This document shows positions 18,835-26,976 of a DNA stretch of 64,000 nt, piece by piece. Made by a program: the position numbers and the translations under genes. A model generated the notes under the pieces. The model was not told the origin of the DNA, searched no databases, and saw nothing but the letters and a program-made list of their open reading frames with translations. This DNA is from Neisseria animalis. GTDB taxonomy: Bacteria > Pseudomonadota > Gammaproteobacteria > Burkholderiales > Neisseriaceae. Positions within the stretch are counted from its first letter, which is position 1. Each line of letters begins with the position of its first letter. Where the stretch lies: assembly GCF_900636515.1 (NCBI RefSeq), contig NZ_LR134287.1:1488001-1552000 (forward strand). Direction: 5' to 3'.

Positions 18835-19275
18835 TTATCCGTCAATGGCTTTGCAAGATTGTGCATCATCATTCCGACCGGCACAGACAGGAGCAGCCAA
18901 GCCATCCAGAATCGGACAATCAGAAATTCCGCTACCCGAACATTGGTGATACCACCCTTCAATCAGACGGAGCATCGCCTGCATTTTGGCAATTTCGTCA
19001 TGCAGTCTGGCAATATGCCGTCCCGTCAGCGATTTGACTGCTTCGCTGGTGCGGTTTGGATTGTCGGATAATGCCAGCAAGTCTTTAATGTCATGAAGCG
19101 GAAAGCCGACCTGTCTGGCATGACAGATAAAATGCAGACGTTTGATGTCGCTTTCTTGGTAAAGGCGGTAGCCGTTTGCGCCGCGCGAAGGCTGCCGGAT
19201 CAAACCGATTTTTTCATAATCGCGGATTTGTTTGGCAGAAAGTCCTACCGTCTGCGCTGCTTGGCTGATGTTCAT
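18835..19275 (-). CDS. cueR: MerR-family copper efflux regulator CueR
   Basis: 146 aa. N-terminal winged HTH (MNISQAAQTVGLSAKQIRDY, then GLIRQP, GYRLYQESDIKRL), coiled-coil dimer helix, and the C-terminal metal-binding loop CSGSGISDCPIL with the two Cys spaced as in Cu(I) sensors. It should activate the 19-bp-spaced promoter upstream of copZ at 13268, five kilobases away. A further CAGRNDDAQSC tail adds two Cys, not typical of CueR. The IS and htpX separate it from the cop genes, so the copper locus has probably been split by insertion. Confidence 0.9.
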   Translation of the reverse strand: MNISQAAQTVGLSAKQIRDYEKIGLIRQPSRGANGYRLYQESDIKRLHFICHARQVGFPLHDIKDLLALSDNPNRTSEAVKSLTGRHIARLHDEIAKMQAMLRLIEGWYHQCSGSGISDCPILDGLAAPVCAGRNDDAQSCKAIDG

Positions 19276-19611
19276 GTTTGTGCTTTCGGGTTATATGCGT
19301 TTTGTCTGGAATCGGGCGTTAACGGAGCCATACAGTCGGTTCGTCCGATTGCATTGTTTCCCTGCCATCGGAAACTGATGCCGATAATCTTGTTATGCTT
19401 TTTGCTACCGAGTGCGTTTTCGGGCAAATGCTTCCATTGAAAATCAAGCATCACAGAATGTCGGCTGCCTTCTGCTCAAAAAGCCCAAACAAACTGCCAA
19501 AGCGGAAAATCCGCCATTCCGTAGGATTCATACGGTTTGCGGCACGGCCTCATGCTGTGTTATCCGGCTATATTGTTGCCGACTGCCGCCGACAGGCCCT
19601 AAATGGAGAAA
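19276..19611. other. Intergenic region between cueR and lutB
   Basis: No gene is supported. It contains GGCACGGCCTCATGCTGTG and TGTTATCCGGCTATATTG near 19540-19575, which may be a decayed Correia-type end. The regulator promoter should lie near its left edge, but no clear boxes were found. Confidence 0.4.
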
Positions 19612-19654
19612 AAGGCCGTCTGCAAAACCGATGATGGATTTTGCAGACGGCCTT
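19612..19654 (-). terminator. lut operon terminator (inverted uptake sequences)
   Basis: AAGGCCGTCTGCAAAA pairs with its exact complement (16 bp) 28 bp past the lutB stop. Confidence 0.8.
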
Positions 19655-19682
19655 CCGTATGCATGGACGATGGGTATAGGAA

Positions 19683-21128
19683 TCAGCGGTTACGCAGTTT
19701 TTCCGCCATCAGTTCGTGCAGGGTTTTCTTGGCAGGTTTCATCGGTACGCGGTTGTCTGTCCAGCCAAGCTGTTTGCTCGGTGTCAGGGCGCGGAAGGTG
19801 GTCGCTGCCCAGCCGAATGCGCGGTAGGCTTTTTTGCCGCTGAAGATGCCGTTGAATGTGCGCCATGCCAACTGTTCGCCGAAGGTATGGGACGCACCTT
19901 GTCCGCGAATCGGATACGGTACTTTTTCGTTCGGATCGCGCTGGGCTTCTACACGCAGACGCTGCATTTGCTCGGTAATCGGAATGCGTACCGGGCAGAC
20001 TTCCACGCAGGCGCCGCACATAGAACAAGCGGTCGGCAGGTCGCGGGTGGCGTCCAAGCCCAACAGGTGCGGGGAAATAATCTCACCGATGGGTCCGGGA
20101 TAGGTGGTGCCGTATGCCGCGCCGCCGATGCGGGTATAGACGGGGCAATGGTTCATACACGCACCGCAACGGATACATTGCAGGGTACGGCGCATTTGTT
20201 CTTCAACATAGGCTTGGCTTCGGCCGTTATCAAGCAGCACCAAGTGCATTTCCTGCGGACCGTCCAACTCTTCGCTGCGGCGGGGGCCGGTAATCATGTT
20301 GAAGTAAGTGGTAATGTTTTGTCCGATGGCCGAGCGCGGCAGCAGGCTGTACAGCGGCGGAACGTCCGACAATTTGGCCACGACTTTTTCAATGCCGGTA
20401 ATGGCGATATGCACGGGCGGCACGGTAGTCGAAAGGCGGCCGTTGCCTTCGTTTTCGACCAGACACAGCGTACCGGTTTCCGCAACGGCGAAATTAACGC
20501 CGCTCAAGCCGACATCGGCCGTACGGTACACGTCGCGCAAGGCTTGGCGGGCAATGCCTGTCAGCTCGTCCACATCATCGGTAAGCGGTGTGCCGAGGTT
20601 GTTGTGGAACAGCTCGCTTACCTGCTCTTTGGTTTTGTGAATGGCGGGCATAACGATGTGGGTCGGCTTTTCGCCTGCCATTTGCACGATGTATTCGCCC
20701 AAATCGCTTTCAACCGCTTTAATGCCTTTTCCTTCAAGATAATGGTTCAGCTCGATTTCTTCGCTGACCATAGACTTGCCTTTAACCACCAGCTTGCCGT
20801 TTTTATCGGTAACGATGTTGTGGATAATCCGGCAGGCTTCATCGGGGGTTTCCGCCCAATGGACTTTTACGCCCAAACGGGTCAGGTTGTCTTCAAGCTG
20901 CTCCAAAAGCTGCGGCAGTTTGGATAGGGAACGCTGGCGGACGTGTTCGCACAAATCGCGCAGGTTTTGCAGCTCTTCTTCGTCGGTCAAAACAGCCTTG
21001 CGCTTGGTCATCAGCATATCCATAGCGGTACGCAGGCTTTTACGCAAGGGTTTGTCCTGCAGGGAAATGGCACTGTTTTGCTTGAAGGTTTCCGGTTTCA
21101 TATGAAATTGGATGGTTTGCGTACTCAT
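19683..21128 (-). CDS. lutB: L-lactate utilization iron-sulfur protein LutB
   Basis: 481 aa. An N-terminal LUD domain (SMVSEEIELNHYLE, AETGTLCLVENEGNGR) is followed by two 4Fe-4S motifs (CIRCGACMNHCPVY and CSMCGACVEVCPV). It is the electron-carrying subunit of the LutABC complex that oxidises L-lactate to pyruvate without LldD. It is the last gene of lutA-lutC-lutB, overlapping lutC by four bases (ATGA), so translation is probably coupled. A terminator follows. Confidence 0.93.
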   Translation of the reverse strand: MSTQTIQFHMKPETFKQNSAISLQDKPLRKSLRTAMDMLMTKRKAVLTDEEELQNLRDLCEHVRQRSLSKLPQLLEQLEDNLTRLGVKVHWAETPDEACRIIHNIVTDKNGKLVVKGKSMVSEEIELNHYLEGKGIKAVESDLGEYIVQMAGEKPTHIVMPAIHKTKEQVSELFHNNLGTPLTDDVDELTGIARQALRDVYRTADVGLSGVNFAVAETGTLCLVENEGNGRLSTTVPPVHIAITGIEKVVAKLSDVPPLYSLLPRSAIGQNITTYFNMITGPRRSEELDGPQEMHLVLLDNGRSQAYVEEQMRRTLQCIRCGACMNHCPVYTRIGGAAYGTTYPGPIGEIISPHLLGLDATRDLPTACSMCGACVEVCPVRIPITEQMQRLRVEAQRDPNEKVPYPIRGQGASHTFGEQLAWRTFNGIFSGKKAYRAFGWAATTFRALTPSKQLGWTDNRVPMKPAKKTLHELMAEKLRNR

Positions 21129-21826
21129 GCTTTGTCCTCCAAGTCGGCAGGGGAAATATGGTCGGGCAGCAAGGCCAAAACCACCAAATCGCGCGGGCCG
21201 TGTGCGCCGAAGGCAAGCGTCAGCTGGATGTCGGCGGTTTTGGAAGGCCCTGAAATCAGAATCACATTGGTCGGCATACCGTTTTCCACCAGTTTCTGAC
21301 CCTCTGCCGCATCATGAAATTCGTTATACATTTTTGCCGCGTCAAACAGGCAGAAGTGCACCGGCGGTACCAAACTCAAACTGCGCGGCTCTTCAGGGCT
21401 GGAATACAGCATAATCGTGCCGGTACGGGCGATGCCGCACTCGGAAGCGGTAAAACCCGCTTCGATTTCGGCGAAAAATTCGTCTTTCCAACCGTCAATC
21501 ACGCGGTCGAAGCCGCGCGTTTCGATATTGGCCGCCTGCAAGGCCGTCTGCGCTTTTTTGCCGTGTTCTGTTGTCAGCGGCAGCAGCATATTGCGAAGAC
21601 CCTTTTCTTGTGCGACTTGGCACATAATCTGCGGCCAGTTTTCCTCCGTTACCCAGAAGATTTCGGTTTTGACCGCACGCATGGCTGCCGCCCAATGTTT
21701 CAAACGGCTGACATCGTCTGCCCAAGCCATGCCGCCGCGCTGATAGTATCCGGCGGTATCCGGCTCTGCCATCGGGTAGGCATCCGCCTGCTTCAATTTG
21801 TTCAGAATATTCTCGCGCGCGCTCAT
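21125..21826 (-). CDS. lutC: L-lactate utilization protein LutC
   Basis: 233 aa LUD-domain protein (MSARENILNKLKQADAYP; AGFTASECGIARTGTI; LVPPVHFC). It has no iron-sulfur motif and is thought to be an accessory subunit of the lactate oxidation complex. It overlaps lutA at its start and lutB at its end by four bases each. The B. subtilis order is lutABC; here lutC comes second. Confidence 0.92.
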   Translation of the reverse strand: MSARENILNKLKQADAYPMAEPDTAGYYQRGGMAWADDVSRLKHWAAAMRAVKTEIFWVTEENWPQIMCQVAQEKGLRNMLLPLTTEHGKKAQTALQAANIETRGFDRVIDGWKDEFFAEIEAGFTASECGIARTGTIMLYSSPEEPRSLSLVPPVHFCLFDAAKMYNEFHDAAEGQKLVENGMPTNVILISGPSKTADIQLTLAFGAHGPRDLVVLALLPDHISPADLEDKA

Positions 21827-22602
21827 GCTTTACCTCCGGTACGCTCTAACAGGAAAGTCGCGATGTGTTTCGGCATCGGCATATCCGGTTCGTCTTTGGC
21901 GATTTTGCCGCCGATGTTCATCATGCAGCCGCAGTCGGCGCTGATGATTTCGGTAGCGCCGGTATCTTTCAGCGCGGCGACTTTGTCGGTTACCATCGCG
22001 CCGGAGATGTCGGGGTGTTTGACCGAGAATGTGCCGCCGAAGCCGCAACATTCGCTTTCGTGGTCGTGGACGATGCGCTCGACATTCGACATGCCGTCAA
22101 TCAACTGCCAGCCGGAGAGGTGTACGTTCATTTCGCGGCGGGCGGCGCAAGAGGTATGTACGGCAACTTTTACCGGTTCGCCTTTGTCTTCAGGCTGATA
22201 GCCGATGGCAATCAGGAAATGGGTAAATTCGATGACCCGCTCGGCGATGTCGTTGGCCTTCTGCTCGTAAGGCGTGCCTTTAAACATTTTCGGCCAGTGG
22301 TGTTTCATCATACCGCCGCAAGAGCCGGAAGGCACGACTACCGGCCAGTTTTCAGGGAACAAGTCGAGTTGGGCTTTGGCAACTTCAAAGGCCTCTTCCG
22401 GATGACCGGAGGAATAGGCAGGCTGGCCGCAGCAGCTCTGCCCCATCGGAAAATGGGTGCGGATGCCCTGCTGCTCAATCAGGGTCATAGCGTCCATGCC
22501 GGCTTCGGGCATGAAAATATCGAGAACGCAGGTACCGAAAAAGTAAGCATCTGTCGGTACGCTGTCGTAGCGGATAATGGGAGTGGGAGTTTGTGCGCTC
22601 AT
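21823..22602 (-). CDS. lutA: L-lactate utilization protein LutA (CCG-domain)
   Basis: 259 aa with two cysteine-rich CCG domains (GQSCCGQPAYSSGH near residue 56 and SECCGFGGTFSVKHP near 185) plus CGG in SGSCGGMMKHHWP, as in the LutA/GlpC family that binds iron-sulfur clusters. First gene of the lut operon; the start MSAQTPTPIIRYDS at 22602 is an ATG. Lactate is a main carbon source for Neisseria on mucosa. No lactate permease gene is adjacent. Confidence 0.93.
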   Translation of the reverse strand: MSAQTPTPIIRYDSVPTDAYFFGTCVLDIFMPEAGMDAMTLIEQQGIRTHFPMGQSCCGQPAYSSGHPEEAFEVAKAQLDLFPENWPVVVPSGSCGGMMKHHWPKMFKGTPYEQKANDIAERVIEFTHFLIAIGYQPEDKGEPVKVAVHTSCAARREMNVHLSGWQLIDGMSNVERIVHDHESECCGFGGTFSVKHPDISGAMVTDKVAALKDTGATEIISADCGCMMNIGGKIAKDEPDMPMPKHIATFLLERTGGKA

Positions 22603-22865
22603 AATTATGCAGAACCGGTATGCCGGTTTTCATCAGTAAAAAATCAACGATACTTTAAGTAATTGGCTGTAACGGGTCAAGTCTAATTTTAAAAAATCAT
22701 TCAATTCCCACTGCAAATCGCCTAAAAAGCAGACGGCATAATAATTCAATATTTTTGAGAATAGACTTTATTATTGTTTCATATTTTTTGTTTAAATTTA
22801 AACAATTCATGCCGTCTGCAAAACCGCCCCTTTATCTCCTTCACTTTTTCACCGCCAAGCCGAAC
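22603..22865. other. Upstream region of lutA
   Basis: AT-rich sequence with an uptake word near 22728 and another near 22810. The lut promoter must be here, reading leftward, but no operator could be assigned. Confidence 0.45.
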
Positions 22866-22903
22866 AAAAAAGCCGTCTGTCATTGATTTACAGACGGCTT
22901 TTT
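22866..22903 (-). terminator. Terminator of the LysE-type exporter gene
   Basis: Imperfect uptake words (GCCGTCTGT / ACAGACGGC) extended by A and T runs form a strong hairpin directly at the stop codon of the exporter. Confidence 0.75.
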
Positions 22904-22905
22904 CA

Positions 22906-23535
22906 TCATTTCAGCCATATCCCTGCCAACAAATACGCACCGAATCCTAAAAACAGCACCCCCGCAGCATTGTCCAGATACCTGCCGTAGCAACTGTAAA
23001 ACCGTTTGACGGCACCGCCGGAAAACAACACCGCCACCATCATAAAATACAGCAGTGTTTCCACAAAAATCAGCAGCAATACCGCCACAATCTGCCACCA
23101 TGCGGCCACTTCTGCCAAAACGACAGACATCACGCTGCTGAAATACACCACCACCTTGGGATTGGACAAATTAACCAGCAGTCCTTTTTTGACTTCACCG
23201 CACCAATCAACTGCCGTTTCCTGTTCCGCCCCGTAACGCCCGTCTTCCGGAAAAATGGTATGCGCACGCACCCCCAGCATTTTCCAACCCAAATACATCA
23301 GGTACACGCCGCCCGCGCACACCAGCACCGCTTCCACCGCCGGAAACGCCCGAAACAGCAACACCAGCCCCAAGATAGTCGCCACCGCCCAAGCCATGAC
23401 TCCGACCACAATACCGCAAACCGCCGCCACCGCCTGCCTGCGCCCGAAACGTGCCGCCGTGCGCGTAATATAGAAAAAATCCGGGCCGGGGCTCATCAAC
23501 CCCAAAAGATGAATCCATGCAATATGCCAAACCAT
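22906..23535 (-). CDS. LysE/RhtB-family amino-acid exporter
   Basis: 209 aa from ATG 23535 (another ATG is directly before it at 23538). The signature SPGPDFFYITRTAARFGRRQAV near the N-terminus is the RhtB/LysE motif. About six membrane helices and the segment GLLVNLSNPKVVVYFSSV (NPK motif) confirm the family. Substrate unknown; such proteins export threonine, homoserine, lysine or similar. Divergent from the lipoprotein gene at 23627. Confidence 0.85.
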   Translation of the reverse strand: MVWHIAWIHLLGLMSPGPDFFYITRTAARFGRRQAVAAVCGIVVGVMAWAVATILGLVLLFRAFPAVEAVLVCAGGVYLMYLGWKMLGVRAHTIFPEDGRYGAEQETAVDWCGEVKKGLLVNLSNPKVVVYFSSVMSVVLAEVAAWWQIVAVLLLIFVETLLYFMMVAVLFSGGAVKRFYSCYGRYLDNAAGVLFLGFGAYLLAGIWLK

Positions 23536-23626
23536 CATAATCCGCGCCAGCCTTCGGTACATATCCAAGCAAATCAAGGTTCGCTATAATAACACGGTTT
23601 ATCTGCCTACCCATAGGATTGCGACC

Positions 23627-24154
23627 ATGAAAAGACTCCTGCTCCTTGCCCTTCCCGCGCTGCTGGCAGGCTGCGACGGCAATAGCGACAGCACACAGCA
23701 AACCGAAATCCCTGCCGCACCTAAGCCGGTATTCAAAGTCAAACACATCGACACCACCGCCATCGAAGGCTTGGCATTAACCCCATCCGGCAGCAGCCAC
23801 GATGCAAAAGAACAGGCGAGCTACCAAATCAACGGCTTGGGCAACGACAACTACATCGTCCTGAGCGGCAAAAACCTGAGCGATTTGGAAACTGTCCGCG
23901 GCAAATGTATGGAAACCGATTCTTCCGCCCAGAAAACCGGTTGGCCGGCAAACGGAATCTGCCATACCCTGTTTGCCCGCTTGGTTGGCAATGTTGCCGA
24001 AGATGCCCCCGCGCTGACCGCCTACCTGATCGAACACGCCGGTTTGCAGCCTTACCAAAGCGGCAAAAGCGGTTATGCCGCCGTTCAAAACGGCCGCTAC
24101 ATCATCGAAGCCGACAGCGAAGGAATGTTTTTCTTCCGCCGCCGTCATTATTGA
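23627..24154 (+). CDS. Putative lipoprotein, function unknown
   Basis: 175 aa. The signal peptide MKRLLLLALPALLAGC ends in lipobox LAGC, so the mature protein begins at Cys16. The mature part has no motif I recognise; it has two cysteines (GKCMETD and NGICHTLF) that could form a disulfide, and ends in basic RRRHY. The gene has its own hairpin terminator at 24172. Confidence 0.7.
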   Translation: MKRLLLLALPALLAGCDGNSDSTQQTEIPAAPKPVFKVKHIDTTAIEGLALTPSGSSHDAKEQASYQINGLGNDNYIVLSGKNLSDLETVRGKCMETDSSAQKTGWPANGICHTLFARLVGNVAEDAPALTAYLIEHAGLQPYQSGKSGYAAVQNGRYIIEADSEGMFFFRRRHY

Positions 24155-24171
24155 TTTCCGTTTTCCCAAGC

Positions 24172-24201
24172 AAAAAGCCAAGCATTCCGGCTTGGCTTTT
24201 T
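24172..24201 (+). terminator. Terminator of the lipoprotein gene
   Basis: AAAAAGCCAAGC and its complement, six-base loop, ending in TTTTT; not built from uptake words. Confidence 0.85.
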
Positions 24202-24247
24202 GCTATTTTGCAGACGGCCTGTGCCGTCTGCAAAACGCTTCCCGTAT

Positions 24248-25318
24248 CTAACGGTGGCGGTAAAAATGGCTGCCGAAATAGGCCGAGGCTCCCTCCCGCA
24301 ACAACACCAGCGTAACAGCCGCCAACGGCAGGCCAATCAACATACCGACAAAGCCCATCAACTGCCCAAACGCCATTAATGAGAAAATCACCCAAAAAGG
24401 CGACAAGCCGATACGGTCGCCGACAATCTGCGGCGTAATGAAGAAGCTCTCCAAAAACTGCCCCACTGCAAATACGCCCCACACCATCAGCACACCCGGC
24501 CACGCACCAAACTGCAATACAGCAGCAACCGTTGCCAACAGTAGGCCCGTAAACGCCCCCAAATACGGAACAAATACCAAAATACCGGCAATCATGCCGA
24601 TGGCAAAGCCCGAATCCAAGCCGACCAGCATCAAGCCCAATCCGTACACCAAGCCCATAACCAGCATAACGGTCAACTGTCCGCGCAGAAACTCGCCCAA
24701 CACCTCGTCCATATTGCCGGTAATGCGTACATAGCTGTCTAAAAAACGACGCGGTACCAATGCCCGAATACCGGACGACCAACGCTTCCAATCCAGCAGA
24801 AAGTAATACAGCAAAAACGGCAGCAGCAGGAAATTGCTGACCCCGATGACCACATTGCCGCCCTGCTTCATCAAAGTCGGCATCACCGTTTTCAAGGTAT
24901 TGGCCAGCTCGCCCGTATGAGACTGTAACCACGCCACAATCGAGGCCGTATCCAACTCAATATAGTTGCCGCCCACCCGCATCAGCCACGGCAGCAGCGT
25001 ATTTTGAACGAAACCGACAATCTGCGGCAGCCTTCCGATTAAGTTGTTAAACTGCCCGATCAGCATCGGCACAATAATCAGCACCAAAGCCGTCAGCACC
25101 GCCAGCGACAACACCATGACCACCATCGAAGCCAACCCGCGCTTAAAGCGGCGGCGTTCCAGCTTTTCCACCAGCGGATTCAGCACATACGCCAACACCG
25201 CCGCCACGATAAACGGCGTTAAAATATCGCCCAAAGCATACAGCAGCCACACAAAACCGGCGATAACCGCACCCATCACAATCCACGGCTTCGCACCGCG
25301 CGCTCTTTTCTGATACAT
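24248..25318 (-). CDS. AI-2E family (PerM-like) transporter
   Basis: 356 aa from ATG 25318 (MYQKRARGAKPW). About eight membrane helices with the family's N-terminal hairpin (VAAVLAYVLNPLVEKLERR) and C-terminal motifs (GLDSGFAIGMIAGILVFVPY, then FFITPQIVGDRIGLSPFWVI). Family members include the autoinducer-2 exporter TqsA and Na+/H+ antiporters, so the substrate is not predictable. The gene is alone, convergent with the lipoprotein gene. An inverted uptake pair lies past its stop at about 24207-24235. Confidence 0.87.
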   Translation of the reverse strand: MYQKRARGAKPWIVMGAVIAGFVWLLYALGDILTPFIVAAVLAYVLNPLVEKLERRRFKRGLASMVVMVLSLAVLTALVLIIVPMLIGQFNNLIGRLPQIVGFVQNTLLPWLMRVGGNYIELDTASIVAWLQSHTGELANTLKTVMPTLMKQGGNVVIGVSNFLLLPFLLYYFLLDWKRWSSGIRALVPRRFLDSYVRITGNMDEVLGEFLRGQLTVMLVMGLVYGLGLMLVGLDSGFAIGMIAGILVFVPYLGAFTGLLLATVAAVLQFGAWPGVLMVWGVFAVGQFLESFFITPQIVGDRIGLSPFWVIFSLMAFGQLMGFVGMLIGLPLAAVTLVLLREGASAYFGSHFYRHR

Positions 25319-25494
25319 CGTTTTACCGCATAGCATTACATGAAAGAACCACAGTATAGCAGAATAACAGAACCGTCATGCCGTCTGCAAAACACTCCTC
25401 CCTTTCGGTTTCCAGACGGCATTCAATATGCGTATAATGCGGTTTCGTACCAAAACTTATCCGATTTCCCCGTATCCATCACAAAAGAGAAAAC

Positions 25495-26787
25495 ATGACT
25501 GAATCCATCCGCCTGCCTGCCGCCCAACTCAAGCCCTCAACCGTAGCCCTGCCGGGTTCCAAAAGCATCAGCAACCGCACGTTGCTGCTGGCCGCATTGT
25601 CCGACAATATCTGCGAAATCCGTTCGCTGCTCAAATCCGACGATACCGACCGTATGCTGGAAGCCTTGGAAAAACTGGGTGTCCGTATTGAATTTTTGGA
25701 AGAAGGCCGTCTGCAAATCCAAGGTACGGGCGGACGTTTTCCCAACCGTTCGGCAGATTTGTTTTTAGGCAACGCGGGGACGGCGTTCCGCCCGCTGACG
25801 GCGGTGTTGGCGGTATTGGGCGGCGATTACCATTTGCACGGCGTGCCGCGTATGCACGAGCGTCCGATTGGCGATTTGGTCGATGCGCTTCGTACGGCCG
25901 GTGCCGATGTCCGCTATTTGGGCAATGAAAACTATCCGCCGCTGCAAATCAACGAACGCAGCGACAACGGTGTGCACGAAATTCCGATTAAAGGCAATGT
26001 GTCCAGCCAGTTTCTGACCGCGCTGCTGATGGCTCTGCCGCTGACCGGCGAGGCGTTTGACATCCGTATGGTCGGCGAGCTGATTTCCAAACCTTACATC
26101 GACATTACGCTGAAACTGATGGCGCAGTTCGGCGTGCATGTCGTCAATGAAGATTACCGCGTGTTCAAAATCCCCGCCGGTGCGCGTTACCATGCGCCGG
26201 AAGTGTTGCATGTCGAAGGAGATGCCTCCAGCGCGTCTTATTTCCTCGGGGCGGGCTTGATTTCCGGTGCGCCCATCCGCGTAACCGGCATCGGTTTGAA
26301 CAGCATTCAGGGCGACGTGGCTTTTGCGCGCGAGTTGGAAAAAATCGGTGCCCATGTGGTTTGGGGCGACAATTTCATCGAAATTTCCCGTCCGGCGCAT
26401 CAAAGCGTGCTGCCGTTTGACTTGGATGCCAACCACATTCCCGATGCCGCCATGACCTTGGCCGTGATTGCGTTGGCCAGCGGCAAACCCTGTACCCTGC
26501 GCAACATCGGCTCGTGGCGCGTCAAAGAAACCGACCGCATTGCCGCCATGGCAACCGAACTGCGCAAGCTGGGTGCGGAAGTGGTGGAAGAGCCGGAAGC
26601 CATCTATATCACGCCGCCCGCCGCATTAAAAGCCGATGTGGCGATTGACACTTACGACGACCACCGCGTCGCCATGTGTTTCTCATTGGTATCGCTGCTG
26701 GGTACGCCGGTAATCATCAACGATCCAAAATGTACCCACAAAACCTTCCCGACTTATTTTGAAGTGTTTGCTTCGATTACGGAATAA
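25495..26787 (+). CDS. aroA: 3-phosphoshikimate 1-carboxyvinyltransferase (EPSP synthase)
   Basis: 430 aa. Sixth step of the shikimate pathway, joining shikimate-3-phosphate with phosphoenolpyruvate. Motifs: [16 protein letters not shown] near residue 20, [13 protein letters not shown] near 93, [11 protein letters not shown] near 345 and [10 protein letters not shown] near the end. The GNAGTA(F/M)RP version marks the class I, glyphosate-sensitive enzyme. It stands alone with a strong terminator and a miniature element behind it. Confidence 0.96.
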   Translation: MTESIRLPAAQLKPSTVALPGSKSISNRTLLLAALSDNICEIRSLLKSDDTDRMLEALEKLGVRIEFLEEGRLQIQGTGGRFPNRSADLFLGNAGTAFRPLTAVLAVLGGDYHLHGVPRMHERPIGDLVDALRTAGADVRYLGNENYPPLQINERSDNGVHEIPIKGNVSSQFLTALLMALPLTGEAFDIRMVGELISKPYIDITLKLMAQFGVHVVNEDYRVFKIPAGARYHAPEVLHVEGDASSASYFLGAGLISGAPIRVTGIGLNSIQGDVAFARELEKIGAHVVWGDNFIEISRPAHQSVLPFDLDANHIPDAAMTLAVIALASGKPCTLRNIGSWRVKETDRIAAMATELRKLGAEVVEEPEAIYITPPAALKADVAIDTYDDHRVAMCFSLVSLLGTPVIINDPKCTHKTFPTYFEVFASITE

Positions 26788-26799
26788 TCCGCATCACGC

Positions 26800-26861
26800 A
26801 AAAGCCGTCTGCAAAATACAGCACCGCAACAAGGGCTTGCTCTATTTTGCAGACGGCTTTT
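26800..26861 (+). terminator. aroA terminator (19-bp stem with uptake words)
   Basis: AAAAGCCGTCTGCAAAATA pairs perfectly with its complement across a 24-base loop and ends in a T run. Confidence 0.8.
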
Positions 26862-26869
26862 CTTCTTGC

Positions 26870-26976
26870 TATAGTCATTTAAAATAAGAATGATACAGCG
26901 TTGCTTTGCCTTGCCGTACTATGTGTACTGTCTGCGGCTTCGCTGCCTTGTCTCATTCTTATTTTATTCGACTATA
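26870..26976 (+). mobile_element. Correia-like 107 bp miniature element, copy 4
   Basis: Consensus-like copy. Its right edge (…GACTATA) ends one base before the stop codon of the LTA-synthase-like gene on the minus strand, so it lies exactly at the 3' boundary of that gene. Confidence 0.9.

Noticed and set aside
19716..20927. Long open frame opposite lutB
   Set aside because: It lies wholly antisense to a convincing gene with known motifs and has no recognisable domain; GC-rich codon use creates such shadows.
24207..24235. Inverted uptake pair as terminator of the AI-2E permease gene
   Set aside because: The words face each other with almost no loop and no T run; the clear hairpin nearby (24172-24201) belongs to the lipoprotein gene, so it was left unassigned.
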